A DNA stretch of 64,000 nt from Planomonospora sp. ID82291 (lineage in GTDB: Bacteria > Actinomycetota > Actinomycetes > Streptosporangiales > Streptosporangiaceae), in contig NZ_JABTEX010000010.1 of the NCBI RefSeq assembly GCF_015711645.1, positions 1 through 64,000 on the forward strand, read 5' to 3'. The position numbers were made by a program, and so were the translations under genes. Shown piece after piece: positions 21,986 to 29,966 of this stretch. Under the pieces are notes generated by a model. The model did not search any database and was not told where the DNA came from. It was given only the letters and a program-made list of their open reading frames with translations. Numbering within the stretch: position 1 is the stretch's first letter; every line of letters begins with the position of its first letter.

Positions 21986-23043
21986 TGCGGCCTCGGCAGG
22001 GTCACGTAGGCGCGGGCCACCTGAGCCAGCCACGCCGCCTCGGCTTCGATGCTGGTGCGGGTGGGCGCGGTCTGCTCGGCCACGTCCACCGCGCCCGCCG
22101 GCGCCGCTGACCTCTCGCCGCGGCGGTAGGCGGCGGCCGCGTCCGCCACCCAGCGCGCAGCCTGCTGAGCGTCGCTTTCCGACAGCGGGCCGGGCCCGTA
22201 CGGCGTCAGCGCCACCAGCGCTTCGCGGATCTCCACGGTGTGGCGCACCAGCTTCTCGTCGGCGGTGGCGGCAGCCATGACGGTGTCAGGGAACAGGCGG
22301 GTCAGCTCGGCGTGCAGCGGCCGCAGCGCTCGCACCGTCCGCCGCAGTTGCAGGCGCCGCCATCCGGTGGCGACCGCCGGGATGCAGGTGCCGAGCGTGC
22401 ACAGCAGCAGGCAGGCCGCCATGACCCAGCGGGCCTGAGTCAGTTTCAGGAAGCCGGGTCCGGCGATCAGCAGGGCGTACAGCGTGTAGAGCGGGGAGCC
22501 GATGCCGATGAGCATGCCGACGCCCAGGATGCCCATACCGAGCCGGGTGGTGCCGGGGTCGCCGGAGCTGTCGCGGCCGAGCGCATACCGCAGGGAGGCG
22601 TAGCCGGACACGGCCAGGGCCAGCCCGAGGAAGCCGTCGAACACGCCGAAGTACCAGCCGGCCGCGGCGCTGCCGTCCCAGTCCTCCATCTCGCCGACCT
22701 TGTGGTCGGCGGCGTTGTGCGCGATGACCAGCGCCCAGCCGGTAGCAGCGGCCGCGAACCACACGATGCGGGTGTTTCGGCCGGTGACGGCCATGGTGAA
22801 CGCGGCGATCGAGGCGGCGCCCACGGTGATGGCCACCCGTTTGGCCAGGGGCGTGAACTCCCAGCCGACGAGCGCGTTGAACCAGTCGGCGACGGGCGGA
22901 AGGGTCAGCGTCCAGCCCACCGCCAAGGACAGGAAGGTCAGCCACAGCGAGCGGGCGGCATTGGAACGGCGGACAGCCGGCGCCCGCCACACGACGACGG
23001 CCCACAGCACGGCCAGCACAAGGTATTGCCGGGCCTCAGCCAC
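21982..23043 (-). CDS. MAB_1171c-like multi-span membrane protein, module copy 2
   Basis: GTG start at 23043, overlapping the end of the ImmA gene by 8 bases. Residues ~1-240 contain about seven hydrophobic helices (YLVLAVLWAVVVW, LTFLSLAVGWTLTLPPVADW, GWALVIAHNAADH). Residues ~245-353 are a cytosolic domain with LHAELTRLFPD, KLVRHTVEIREALVALTP and AQQAARWVADAAAAY. This arrangement is that of actinobacterial proteins annotated as MAB_1171c family putative transporter; no transport activity has been shown. Same domain order as copy 1 at 24694-25758. Confidence 0.75.
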   Translation of the reverse strand: MAEARQYLVLAVLWAVVVWRAPAVRRSNAARSLWLTFLSLAVGWTLTLPPVADWFNALVGWEFTPLAKRVAITVGAASIAAFTMAVTGRNTRIVWFAAAATGWALVIAHNAADHKVGEMEDWDGSAAAGWYFGVFDGFLGLALAVSGYASLRYALGRDSSGDPGTTRLGMGILGVGMLIGIGSPLYTLYALLIAGPGFLKLTQARWVMAACLLLCTLGTCIPAVATGWRRLQLRRTVRALRPLHAELTRLFPDTVMAAATADEKLVRHTVEIREALVALTPYGPGPLSESDAQQAARWVADAAAAYRRGERSAAPAGAVDVAEQTAPTRTSIEAEAAWLAQVARAYVTLPRPQ

Positions 23044-23587
23044 GGCCGCCGCCCAGCGGGTGCCCTAGGACGCCTTCGGCGCGGCGCCCGGTGGCCCCCG
23101 AAGCCCGGCGTGCTTCGGCGGCCGCCCGGCTCATCACGGCGGTGGCGAACGCTTCGGCCTCTTGCTCTGCGGGTTGGTCGTAGGTCGAGCGGGCCGCGGC
23201 CGCGCGGGCGATCACAGCGGGCGGCAGGTGCGGGAAACTCTGCTGCAGCAGGGAGATCACGTTTCCTTCAGAGGTAGCGGACTGGTCGTGCCCGGCCACG
23301 ATGTGCCCCAGCTCGTGAGCGGCGACCTGCGCCTTGAGCGCCGGGATGCGGGCATAGCCAGCGTCGATGAACAGGTAGTCGATGCCGTCGCCGCCCAGCA
23401 CCCACAGGCCGCACCAGCCGGAGCGGGTCAGGCCGGTGATGACGTCGAGCTGGATGGTCCGGCCGAGCGCGGCGCCGAAGTGGTCGACCAGGGTCTCCGC
23501 GGTCACGAGGTGGGGTAGCCCGATCTGCTTCAAGATCCGATGAGGATCGAACGTGTCTCGCTCCACGCACCAGCCTCTTTCAGACAC
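23036..23587 (-). CDS. ImmA/IrrE-family metalloprotease, module copy 2
   Basis: GTG start. Zinc protease signature AAHELGHIVAGH (His91, His95) and a downstream acidic EQEAEAFATAVM supplying the third ligand. ImmA/IrrE proteases (M78) cleave XRE-type repressors to switch mobile elements or stress genes on; the partner XRE gene lies just upstream. The protein is 183 aa with a Gly/Arg-rich tail. 91 bases separate it from the XRE gene. Confidence 0.85.
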   Translation of the reverse strand: MSERGWCVERDTFDPHRILKQIGLPHLVTAETLVDHFGAALGRTIQLDVITGLTRSGWCGLWVLGGDGIDYLFIDAGYARIPALKAQVAAHELGHIVAGHDQSATSEGNVISLLQQSFPHLPPAVIARAAAARSTYDQPAEQEAEAFATAVMSRAAAEARRASGATGRRAEGVLGHPLGGGRG

Positions 23588-23677
23588 AAAGATGACAGCG
23601 TCTCATGTTTGCGAAATGATCAAGTCAGCGTATAGCAGCCCTCCCTCTCCCCGGCCGGGCGCGTACGGGACGGCTGA

Positions 23678-24106
23678 CTACGGTTGCTCGGGCGGCGCCT
23701 GGGCGGCCTTCAGCGCCTGCGCCAGCGCCTCGATCGCCAGCCGCGGATTCCCATCGGCTGTGCACCCCCGGAAGTTCAGGTGCTTGATCTGAGCCTCGCG
23801 CAGCACCTGGAGGACCCCCGAGGCGCGCAGCTCGGTGAAGTCGGCGAGTTCGCGCCGGATCTGCTCCCCGGCGGGGGAGTCCGCGAAGACGTCGGCGCCG
23901 AAACCGAAGAACGCCGCGATGGCCGCCACGGTGGCCTCGTCGGGCCGCGGCCGGACGCCTTCCAGAAGGTCCTGCAGCGCCGCCGCATCCACCCGGATGC
24001 CGGCGGCCGCCAGCCCCGCCTGGACCTCCTCGACGGCGTACTCCCGGCCGTCAGGGTGAGGGACTGCCTGCCACACCTGGCGCAGGCACGTACTGAATGT
24101 CGACAT
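23678..24106 (-). CDS. XRE-family regulator, module copy 2
   Basis: 142 residues, HTH at about residues 22-70 (EYAVEEVQAGLAAAGIRVDA, LQDLLEGVRPRPDEATVAAI, AAFFGFGADVF). It matches copy 1 in the lead-in (TFSTCLRQVWQAVP versus TFADRLNRIWEQVP) and in FADSPAGEQIRRELADFTEL versus FADSPAGARIRQELSELRAM. It starts 13 bases after the PAP2 gene of copy 1, so it has no promoter of its own visible and is probably read through from the operon head. Confidence 0.8.
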   Translation of the reverse strand: MSTFSTCLRQVWQAVPHPDGREYAVEEVQAGLAAAGIRVDAAALQDLLEGVRPRPDEATVAAIAAFFGFGADVFADSPAGEQIRRELADFTELRASGVLQVLREAQIKHLNFRGCTADGNPRLAIEALAQALKAAQAPPEQP

Positions 24107-24118
24107 CTGCTCGGCTTT

Positions 24119-24697
24119 CTAACTGAAGATCGCGAGGATGAGCAGCGGCGTCGTGGCTCCCTGCGCCAGGCCGACCATCACCTGCGCGGGGGTGTGCTCG
24201 CCGAGGCGGACCCGCGACCAGGCGATCGCCGCACTCGCGGCGATTGCCGCAGGCAGCATCCACGGCCCGAGGAGGTAGACCATCCATACGCCGAACCCGG
24301 CGACTGATGAGGCGTGCCAGGACACATTCCATACGCGCGCCACGGGGATCTTGACGACGAAGCCGGTCAGGATCGACGCTACGAGGCTCACCAGGACCGG
24401 CGGCGCGCCCGCCACGACGAAGACGACCAGGCATGCGAGGAGGATGCCGGCCGCGATGACCAACGGAAGCGTCCTCTTGAGGGGACTCCCCTTGTCATCC
24501 ATCGCCTTGATCACGACCAAGGGCGCGATGACGCACGCCACCGTGGTGGCGAGGCCCCACAGCAGTCCCACGCCGCCCGCCTGAAGCGTCCCGGCCAGGG
24601 GCGGCAGGACCGGCCCGAGGACGCTCGGGCCGAGGACCGCTGAGGTCACCGCGGCGACGCGGTGAGTGCGCGTCGCCGCGTCCGTACTGGACGTCAC
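24119..24697 (-). CDS. PAP2-like membrane protein, module copy 1
   Basis: The GTG at 24697 overlaps the preceding stop, which decides this start over a longer frame. About six hydrophobic helices. Motif 2-like VSWHASSVAG and motif 3-like AWSRVRLGEHTPAQVMVG are conserved; motif 1 is weak (DDKGSPLKRTLP). The same positions as in copy 2 but overall divergent, indicating an old duplication. Catalysis is uncertain because the first motif is degenerate. Confidence 0.72.
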   Translation of the reverse strand: MTSSTDAATRTHRVAAVTSAVLGPSVLGPVLPPLAGTLQAGGVGLLWGLATTVACVIAPLVVIKAMDDKGSPLKRTLPLVIAAGILLACLVVFVVAGAPPVLVSLVASILTGFVVKIPVARVWNVSWHASSVAGFGVWMVYLLGPWMLPAAIAASAAIAWSRVRLGEHTPAQVMVGLAQGATTPLLILAIFS

Positions 24698-25758
24698 CGT
24701 TGCCCTGCCGCGATGCGCGCATAGGACTGCGAAACGGCGCCGAGCCATTTCGCCTCGTCCATGAACTCCTGCCGCGCCCCGCGGGTGGCCACCGCCACCC
24801 CGCTCCTGGAGACGCTCTCCCCTGCAGCGTGGTTAGCGATCGCCGTGGCGAACCACTGGGCCGCCGCCTGCGGATCGGACTCGGGAGCGGGGTCCGGGTG
24901 GAAGGCAGCCAGGCCGGCCTGAGCGTCGCGGATCTCCACCACATGCCGGATCAGCTGTTCTTCGCTGCTGGGCATCGGCAGCACCCGCTCGGGGAAGATC
25001 GCGGCCGCCGCGGAGTGCAGGGGCGTCAAGTCGTTCAGGAGGCGGCGGACTCGGCGGGAGTGCCTCGCGGCGCCGACCTCCAACACGATCGAGCCGGCCA
25101 CGCTGGCGAGCATCATCGCCCCCTGGATACCGCGGAACTGCTGGTCGACGTAGACGCCGGGCCCGGCGACCAGCAGGCACCACAGGATGTACAAGGCCAC
25201 AGGGAAGCAGATGATGGTGCCGCAGCCGAGGATGGCCATGCCGATGCGAATGTCTCGTCGGGTTCCGCGGCCGGTGGCCGCGTGCCACAGGCTGACACCG
25301 CCCGCGCTGGCGAAGGTCACGGCCAGGAACAGCTCGTAGGCGGTGAAGTAGACGCGGCCCGCCATGGAGCCGTCCCAGTCAGCGATGGCACCGACCGTGT
25401 GACCGGAGGCGAAGTGCGCGCCGGCCATGACGACGAGGGTGGCCAGCGCGGTGGGCCATACCCAGCGGGTAGGCCGTTGGGCGATGGTGAAGTACAAGCC
25501 GCACAGCGACGCACCGGACAAGACGGCTACAGCCCGTTTCACACCGGAGATGAGGGGCCACCCCGCCCAGGCGTCGACCTGGTCGAACCAGGGCCCGAGC
25601 ACGGTGGGGGAGGACAACGTCCACGTCAGCGTGATGCCCAGGTACATGAGCCACCGTTGACGGGGAAGGCCTGGGGTGTTCGCTGATCGGGTACGCCAAG
25701 CGACGACCAGCCACATGGGCACCATCACGATCAGGTGAAAGAGCTCCGCTTTCGACAT
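24694..25758 (-). CDS. MAB_1171c-like multi-span membrane protein, module copy 1
   Basis: ATG start 6 bases after the ImmA gene. Seven or so hydrophobic helices in residues 1-235 (LFHLIVMVPMWLVVAW, TRWVWPTALATLVVMAGAHF, YELFLAVTFASAGGVSLW) then a cytosolic region with LNDLTPLHSAAAAIFPE, QLIRHVVEIRDAQAGLAAFH and PQAAAQWFATAI that aligns with copy 2. A role in membrane signal sensing linked to the adjacent repressor and protease is plausible; nothing is established. Confidence 0.75.
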   Translation of the reverse strand: MSKAELFHLIVMVPMWLVVAWRTRSANTPGLPRQRWLMYLGITLTWTLSSPTVLGPWFDQVDAWAGWPLISGVKRAVAVLSGASLCGLYFTIAQRPTRWVWPTALATLVVMAGAHFASGHTVGAIADWDGSMAGRVYFTAYELFLAVTFASAGGVSLWHAATGRGTRRDIRIGMAILGCGTIICFPVALYILWCLLVAGPGVYVDQQFRGIQGAMMLASVAGSIVLEVGAARHSRRVRRLLNDLTPLHSAAAAIFPERVLPMPSSEEQLIRHVVEIRDAQAGLAAFHPDPAPESDPQAAAQWFATAIANHAAGESVSRSGVAVATRGARQEFMDEAKWLGAVSQSYARIAAGQR

Positions 25759-25764
25759 GAGGGG

Positions 25765-26271
25765 TTAGTCCTTCCAGTGGTTCAGCGCCTGTTCAGCGGC
25801 ACGCCCGATGGGGGATCGGGATTGAAGGTTGGCGCGGGCCATCACGAGCGTGGCGAAACGCTCCGCTTCCTGCTCGGCTTCCAGCTCGTAGGTGGTGCGG
25901 GCCATCACAGCCCGGACGACCACGTGAGGCGGCAAGGCCGGGAACCGGGCCTGCAAGAGAGCGATGAGGCTGGCTTCCGCAGTGGCGCCCTGATCGTGTC
26001 CGGCGACGACATGGCCGAGCTCGTGCGCGACGATGTGCGTCTCGAAGATGGGTACGGCGGCGGCGGCCTGGTCAACGAAGATGTAGTCGACCAGGTCCTC
26101 GCCGCGGATCCATAGGCCGCACCAGCCCATGGAGGCGGAGAGGCCGGGCAGGGTCGAGAGGCGGATGTCGCGTCCCAGCGCATGGGCGTAGTGGTCGATC
26201 AGGGTGTGAGCGGTGAGTCGGCGAGGTAGGCCGATCTTTTGCAAGGTCGCGGACAGGTCGAACTTGGGCAT
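25765..26271 (-). CDS. ImmA/IrrE-family metalloprotease, module copy 1
   Basis: 168 residues from ATG. VAHELGHVVAGHD (His83, His87) is the zinc site and EAEQEAERFATLVM holds the third ligand. Also conserved with copy 2: MGWCGLWI near residue 50 and ALLQARFPALPP. Predicted to cleave the XRE protein encoded 50 bases upstream, as ImmA does to ImmR in ICEBs1; that pairing is inference. Confidence 0.85.
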   Translation of the reverse strand: MPKFDLSATLQKIGLPRRLTAHTLIDHYAHALGRDIRLSTLPGLSASMGWCGLWIRGEDLVDYIFVDQAAAAVPIFETHIVAHELGHVVAGHDQGATAEASLIALLQARFPALPPHVVVRAVMARTTYELEAEQEAERFATLVMARANLQSRSPIGRAAEQALNHWKD

Positions 26272-26320
26272 GCAGGCACACCTTGATCAAAGAGCGCAAT
26301 GCCGCGCAACGGTACGGCGG

Positions 26321-26773
26321 TCAGGGGCCGGGCTGGCTCGGGGGGCGGGTATCGGGGAGGCCCGCCCCCCTGCGCATTGCCTCGACGACGGCCTGGAGCG
26401 TGTCGAGGTCAGCCTCCGGTAGTCCGGCGGCCGTGCGCGCGAAGGCGGCGATCTTGCCTTCCCGCATGAGGTCGAGCAGCCCTGACTCCTTCATCGCCCG
26501 TAGCTCGCTCAGCTCTTGCCGTATCCGCGCGCCGGCTGGGGAGTCGGCGAAGACGGTGGCGTCATCGAAGCCGAAGAACTTCGCCAGCGCCTCCTTCAGC
26601 TCCGGAGATGGGTTGGGCCGTTTCCCCGAGCGCAGCATCGACAGGTACGCGGCCGAGACCTCCGTGCCCGCCTTGGCGAGAGCGTCGGCCACTTCTTGCA
26701 GGGTGTACGGCTTACCGTCCTCGCGGGGAACCTGCTCCCAGATCCGGTTGAGCCGGTCTGCAAACGTGGGCAC
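26321..26773 (-). CDS. XRE-family regulator, module copy 1 (operon head)
   Basis: The GTG at 26773 gives VPTFADRLNRIWEQVP, which lines up with copy 2; longer upstream frames lack similarity. HTH at about residues 20-70 (YTLQEVADALAKAGTEVSAA, YLSMLRSGKRPNPSPELKEA, LAKFFGFD). C-terminal part is acidic/helical. First gene of the eight-gene operon; TTGTCC and TTAAAT with an 18-bp spacer in the upstream 250 bp could be its promoter. Likely represses its own operon and perhaps the divergent gene. Confidence 0.82.
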   Translation of the reverse strand: MPTFADRLNRIWEQVPREDGKPYTLQEVADALAKAGTEVSAAYLSMLRSGKRPNPSPELKEALAKFFGFDDATVFADSPAGARIRQELSELRAMKESGLLDLMREGKIAAFARTAAGLPEADLDTLQAVVEAMRRGAGLPDTRPPSQPGP

Positions 26774-27024
26774 TCTGCTGCCTTCCAGGTCGATACAGGG
26801 CGGATCGGTGGAGACGTTACCCCTCGGGTGGTCCATGACGCGATCCGGTTGACATATCGTATCGTTTCCGGACACAGTAGCCCCCGGAATTTAACTAAAA
26901 CCTCCTGACCTGGGACAAGGCATACACCGTAGTTAACAACTGATGAACGACCTGGGGGTTTGGCCTGTGTCACACGGCCAGCTCGACCCCCAGCCCCAGC
27001 GACATCACGCCTCGGAGACCCGCG
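26774..27024. promoter_or_regulatory. Divergent control region of the XRE operon and the 27025 gene
   Basis: Plus strand: TTGACA (26849-26854), 18-bp spacer containing TATCGTATCG, CACAGT (26873-26878). Minus strand: TTGTCC, 18 bp, TTAAAT. The TATCG tandem sits between the two promoters and is a candidate operator for the XRE protein. AT-rich relative to flanks. Confidence 0.5.
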
Positions 27025-28665
27025 TTGCAACTGGACCATGACGGCCGGAGACTGTTCCTTGAGCTCTCCGCCCACCTGTATGAGCAAGCCGTCGAGCGCG
27101 CAACCGGTGATGATGCTCAGCGCAACGAGGGTCTGGCCTTCTGGCAGGTCATCCGGAACGCGATGGACCAGGAGGTCGCCGAGCACAACAAGCGGATGGA
27201 GGTCTACCGGAAGCTGGAGGACCTCGCCGTCACCCGCATGGCCCGCGTGCAGGGCATGCCCTACCACCGCATCGGGGCCCGAGCCGGGAATAGGTCCCGC
27301 ACCTGGGCCCACCAGCACACCCTGCCCGCGGACATCGTGGACGACTTCCTGGGACTGCTGGAGGAGGCCGAAGAGGAGCAACGCGCCGCCTACCTGCGCA
27401 ACATCATGGAGCCCGAGGCCACCGCGGAGCAGGGCGGCAGCAGCGTCCTCACCCTGTCCACCGTCCGCCAGAAGGTCCGCAACGAGCAGGACGCGGCGCG
27501 GTTGACGATCATCTACCGGCGGCTGCGGCACTGGCTCGGCGGAGCCGCCGCCGCTGTGGGCCCGGCCTACGTCGCGGCGCGGGCCGCCGTGGAGGGCTAC
27601 ACCTCGACCGTGCACACGGCGCTGATGAGCAACGGCGCGCTTCTGCCGCTCCCCGCCGTGGACCCGGTGAGCGGTACCGGCCTGACGAGCGTGCTGTCGG
27701 CGGCCTCCGGAACGACGACCGCGCAGGCGTCGGGTCCGGTGGCGACGGCGGTCGGGAAGTTCGTCGCCTCGACCATCATCGGTGTGCAGGCCACCGCGGG
27801 CGTCTCGGCGCCGGCCGCCACGGTGGTCGTGGCCACCATGGGTGCGGCGAGTGCGCCCGTGGTCCGCGCCGTCGAGACCGTCGTGGCGGACACGGTGACC
27901 AAGCCGATCGCGGCCGCTTTCGGCCTGGACGGCGGGGACCCGGGCCCGGTCCTGGTGCCGCCGGTCGTACCGCTCCCCGCAGAGACGCCGACCGGGGCAC
28001 CGAGTGAGGTACCCGCCTCGGCCGGCGCTCCGCCGACGCCCCTGCCAACGCCGACGCTGGAGCCCCCAAAGCCTGCCGACACCGCGGCGGCCGAACCGGA
28101 CGTCGGCGCCGAGCGGGTGCCGGCGTCGGCACCGGCGACGACGCCCGCGTCGACGCCTTCGCCGACGCACCGGACCAGCGACGCGAGCCCGGCACCTACT
28201 CCTACTGCTTCTCACGCGCCGACGCCCACGCAGGCACACGAGACCCCGGCCCCTGTGGAGCCGACGTCGGTGCCCGCACCCATGCCTACCGAGAAGCCGA
28301 AGCCTCCGGAGCCGACCACCGCGCCGACGCCCACGGAGGCGCCGATGCCTACAGGGACGGCGACTGCGGACCCGGCCCCCACCCCGACGCCTACGGACTC
28401 GCCCACGGCGGAGCCGGAGCCGACTCCCACCGAGACGGAGACCTCGGCGCCCGCGCCGACGCCCACGGACCCGCCGAGCGAGTCGCCCGCTCCGGAGCCG
28501 ACTCCGACGCAGAGCAGCGCGCCCGCTCCGGAGCCCACGGGCGAGCCGGACGATGCTCCCGCCGGAGGCGAGCAGAGCGCGCCGGATCCTCTTCCCGCGG
28601 GGGCGGGGGAGGCTCCGGTGGCGTGGGGCTGGTGGTACGAGCCCGTCACGCGAGAGATCGCGTAG
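27025..28665 (+). CDS. HTH-like protein with hydrophobic middle and Pro/Thr-rich C-terminus
   Basis: TTG start with CGGAGA upstream; no ATG or GTG in frame is close. Residues 1-175 are soluble and helical with an HTH-like MARVQGMPYHRIGARAGN near residue 75. Residues ~175-300 are Ala/Val/Gly-rich and hydrophobic with several possible membrane segments (VATAVGKFVASTIIGVQ, APAATVVVATMGAASAPVV). Residues ~310-530 are a long PTPT/EPTPT low-complexity spacer. Divergent from the XRE-ImmA operon, so probably regulated with it. No known family; could be a membrane-spanning sensor or surface protein. Confidence 0.65.
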   Translation: MQLDHDGRRLFLELSAHLYEQAVERATGDDAQRNEGLAFWQVIRNAMDQEVAEHNKRMEVYRKLEDLAVTRMARVQGMPYHRIGARAGNRSRTWAHQHTLPADIVDDFLGLLEEAEEEQRAAYLRNIMEPEATAEQGGSSVLTLSTVRQKVRNEQDAARLTIIYRRLRHWLGGAAAAVGPAYVAARAAVEGYTSTVHTALMSNGALLPLPAVDPVSGTGLTSVLSAASGTTTAQASGPVATAVGKFVASTIIGVQATAGVSAPAATVVVATMGAASAPVVRAVETVVADTVTKPIAAAFGLDGGDPGPVLVPPVVPLPAETPTGAPSEVPASAGAPPTPLPTPTLEPPKPADTAAAEPDVGAERVPASAPATTPASTPSPTHRTSDASPAPTPTASHAPTPTQAHETPAPVEPTSVPAPMPTEKPKPPEPTTAPTPTEAPMPTGTATADPAPTPTPTDSPTAEPEPTPTETETSAPAPTPTDPPSESPAPEPTPTQSSAPAPEPTGEPDDAPAGGEQSAPDPLPAGAGEAPVAWGWWYEPVTREIA

Positions 28666-28774
28666 GCCCGTTTCAGGGGGTTCCTGGCGTCATGCCCGGC
28701 TTGCATCCGGCGATCACCGCTAAATGATCTCTCTGTAGCGGACGCTGGCGGGCGAACTCGGGACGCCAAAGGGC

Positions 28775-28812
28775 AAGGGCTCAGGAGCGGCCTCGGCGGC
28801 TCCTGAGCCCTT
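28775..28812. terminator. 14-bp bidirectional terminator
   Basis: AAGGGCTCAGGAGC and exact complement around a 10-base loop, with A and T runs at its ends, between a plus-strand and a minus-strand gene. Confidence 0.8.
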
Positions 28813-28830
28813 TCAGGCGTTCATCCCTGC

Positions 28831-29145
28831 TTACAGGTCCTCGGCGATGCGCCGCATCGCCCGCACGGCCTCCATCTCCTGGCGGGAGAGGACGTCGTGG
28901 TGCTCCATGAACCAGTCGCGGATCAGGCGCATCGGCTGAGTGGTGTTGACGTAGCGGCGGGCGCCGCTCACCGTGATCGGCACCGTGAGCGTGTCCCCGT
29001 CGTGGGCGGACAGGACGGTCAGGCCAGTGATGAAGCGCCGGCGCGAGTCGAGCACGCCGGGGGCGGAGATGACCAGCATCAGCCGTTCGCGGTCGATTCC
29101 CTTGGGGGAGTAGAGGTAGACGCCGCCGGTCTGGAGCTGGATCAC
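28831..29145 (-). CDS. PemK/MazF-like toxin candidate (104 aa)
   Basis: GTG start overlapping the stop of the upstream gene by 4 bases. IQLQTGGVYLYSPKGIDRER, LMLVISAPGVLDSRR and VNTTQPMRLIRDWFMEHHDV show the beta-barrel lead-in, the conserved hydrophobic strand and the closing helix of the PemK-like endoribonuclease fold. These toxins cut RNA and are held by the cognate antitoxin. The order antitoxin then toxin with overlap supports a TA pair. Similarity is moderate; another SH3-like barrel protein is possible. Confidence 0.6.
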   Translation of the reverse strand: MIQLQTGGVYLYSPKGIDRERLMLVISAPGVLDSRRRFITGLTVLSAHDGDTLTVPITVSGARRYVNTTQPMRLIRDWFMEHHDVLSRQEMEAVRAMRRIAEDL

Positions 29146-29381
29146 GCGGCGCCTCGCTCGCGGGACTCATCGTCGGCAAGGGATGCCTCGTGCTCGTCGG
29201 CGAGTGCCTCGGCGAAGTCGTCGGCGGCCGCGGTGGTGGGCGCGCCGGTGACGAGCGCGTAGTAGGTGACGGCCTTCTCGACCCAGGCCGACTTGCTGAG
29301 CCCGTCACGCTCGGCGCCGGACTCGATGAACCCGTGGGCGACCTCGCTCAGGCTGTAGGAACCGTTCTTCGTCGTACTCAT
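29142..29381 (-). CDS. Antitoxin-like RHH protein (79 aa)
   Basis: The ATG at 29381 is preferred; an ATG 30 bases upstream is an alternative. MSTTKNGSYSLSEVAHGFIE then AERDGLSKSAWVEKAVTYYA resembles a ribbon-helix-helix DNA-binding part, followed by an acidic tail (DFAEALADEHEASLADDESR) typical of antitoxins that wrap the toxin. A TATCAT hexamer about 18 bases upstream could be the -10. Probably represses its own operon. Confidence 0.6.
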   Translation of the reverse strand: MSTTKNGSYSLSEVAHGFIESGAERDGLSKSAWVEKAVTYYALVTGAPTTAAADDFAEALADEHEASLADDESRERGAA

Positions 29382-29494
29382 ACTCGTGATGATACTTCGC
29401 ATGAGAGTCACGCTACTAGTGCTGCTGTTAGTGGCGCTGGTAAATCTCTCAGGTTTTTATTTCCGGGAATTAGTGTTCCCACCGATAAAACTGT

Positions 29495-29537
29495 TATGAT
29501 CATGCCAAGGGCGGCCCGCCCCGGGGAGCGGTCCCCG
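29495..29537 (+). promoter_or_regulatory. P1-like promoter variant (copy j) with P1-type leader hairpin
   Basis: TATGAT at 29495-29500 without a good -35 match, preceded by GATAAAACTG in place of AGTAAA-CTG. The leader has CGGGG (29522-29526), loop AGCGGT, CCCCG (29533-29537), the same loop as copies a and d. It heads the gene run 29586-32959. Confidence 0.55.
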
Positions 29538-29585
29538 ACCGGCCCGCCCGCGACAGCCCCAGGACGCACGAAAGGACCTAAGCGC

Positions 29586-29966
29586 GTGCACAACGACTTC
29601 GTCCCGTTCGACGCCAACCGCGCGGCGCTCGCCGAGTACCTCGACGCCCACCCCGAATGGGAGTGCGTCCTCTTCGGCCCGCAGTACGCCTACTACCGGC
29701 ACCCCTCCTTCTCCCGGCCGCACGACCACATCGAGATCCCCGCCAACGACGATCCCCGGTTCGTCTCCGAGGACCGCAAGATCTGCCAGACCGCTGCCCG
29801 CCTCATCAACGCCGTCGCGCTCGGCCTGCCCACCACCACCCCGCAGGAGCCCCTCCGCCGCCTGGTCGAGATCACCGAGTGGGCGCGCACGCGCGGAGCG
29901 GGCATCCCCGACTCCCTCGCCGCCGAACTGGTCGCCATTGCCACCGGAGCGGAGGACGCCCGATGA
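29586..29966 (+). CDS. Hypothetical protein, duplicated-pair member A (126 aa)
   Basis: GTG with AAAGGACC upstream. VHNDFVPFDANRAALAEYLD then HPEWECVLFGP and a C-terminal AARLINAVALGL helix. The gene at 30259 encodes a paralogue (RLVPFNATLPALIQFLDASP ... NTINAVALGL). Overlaps the next gene by 4 bases. Unknown function; soluble alpha/beta protein. Confidence 0.75.
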   Translation: MHNDFVPFDANRAALAEYLDAHPEWECVLFGPQYAYYRHPSFSRPHDHIEIPANDDPRFVSEDRKICQTAARLINAVALGLPTTTPQEPLRRLVEITEWARTRGAGIPDSLAAELVAIATGAEDAR

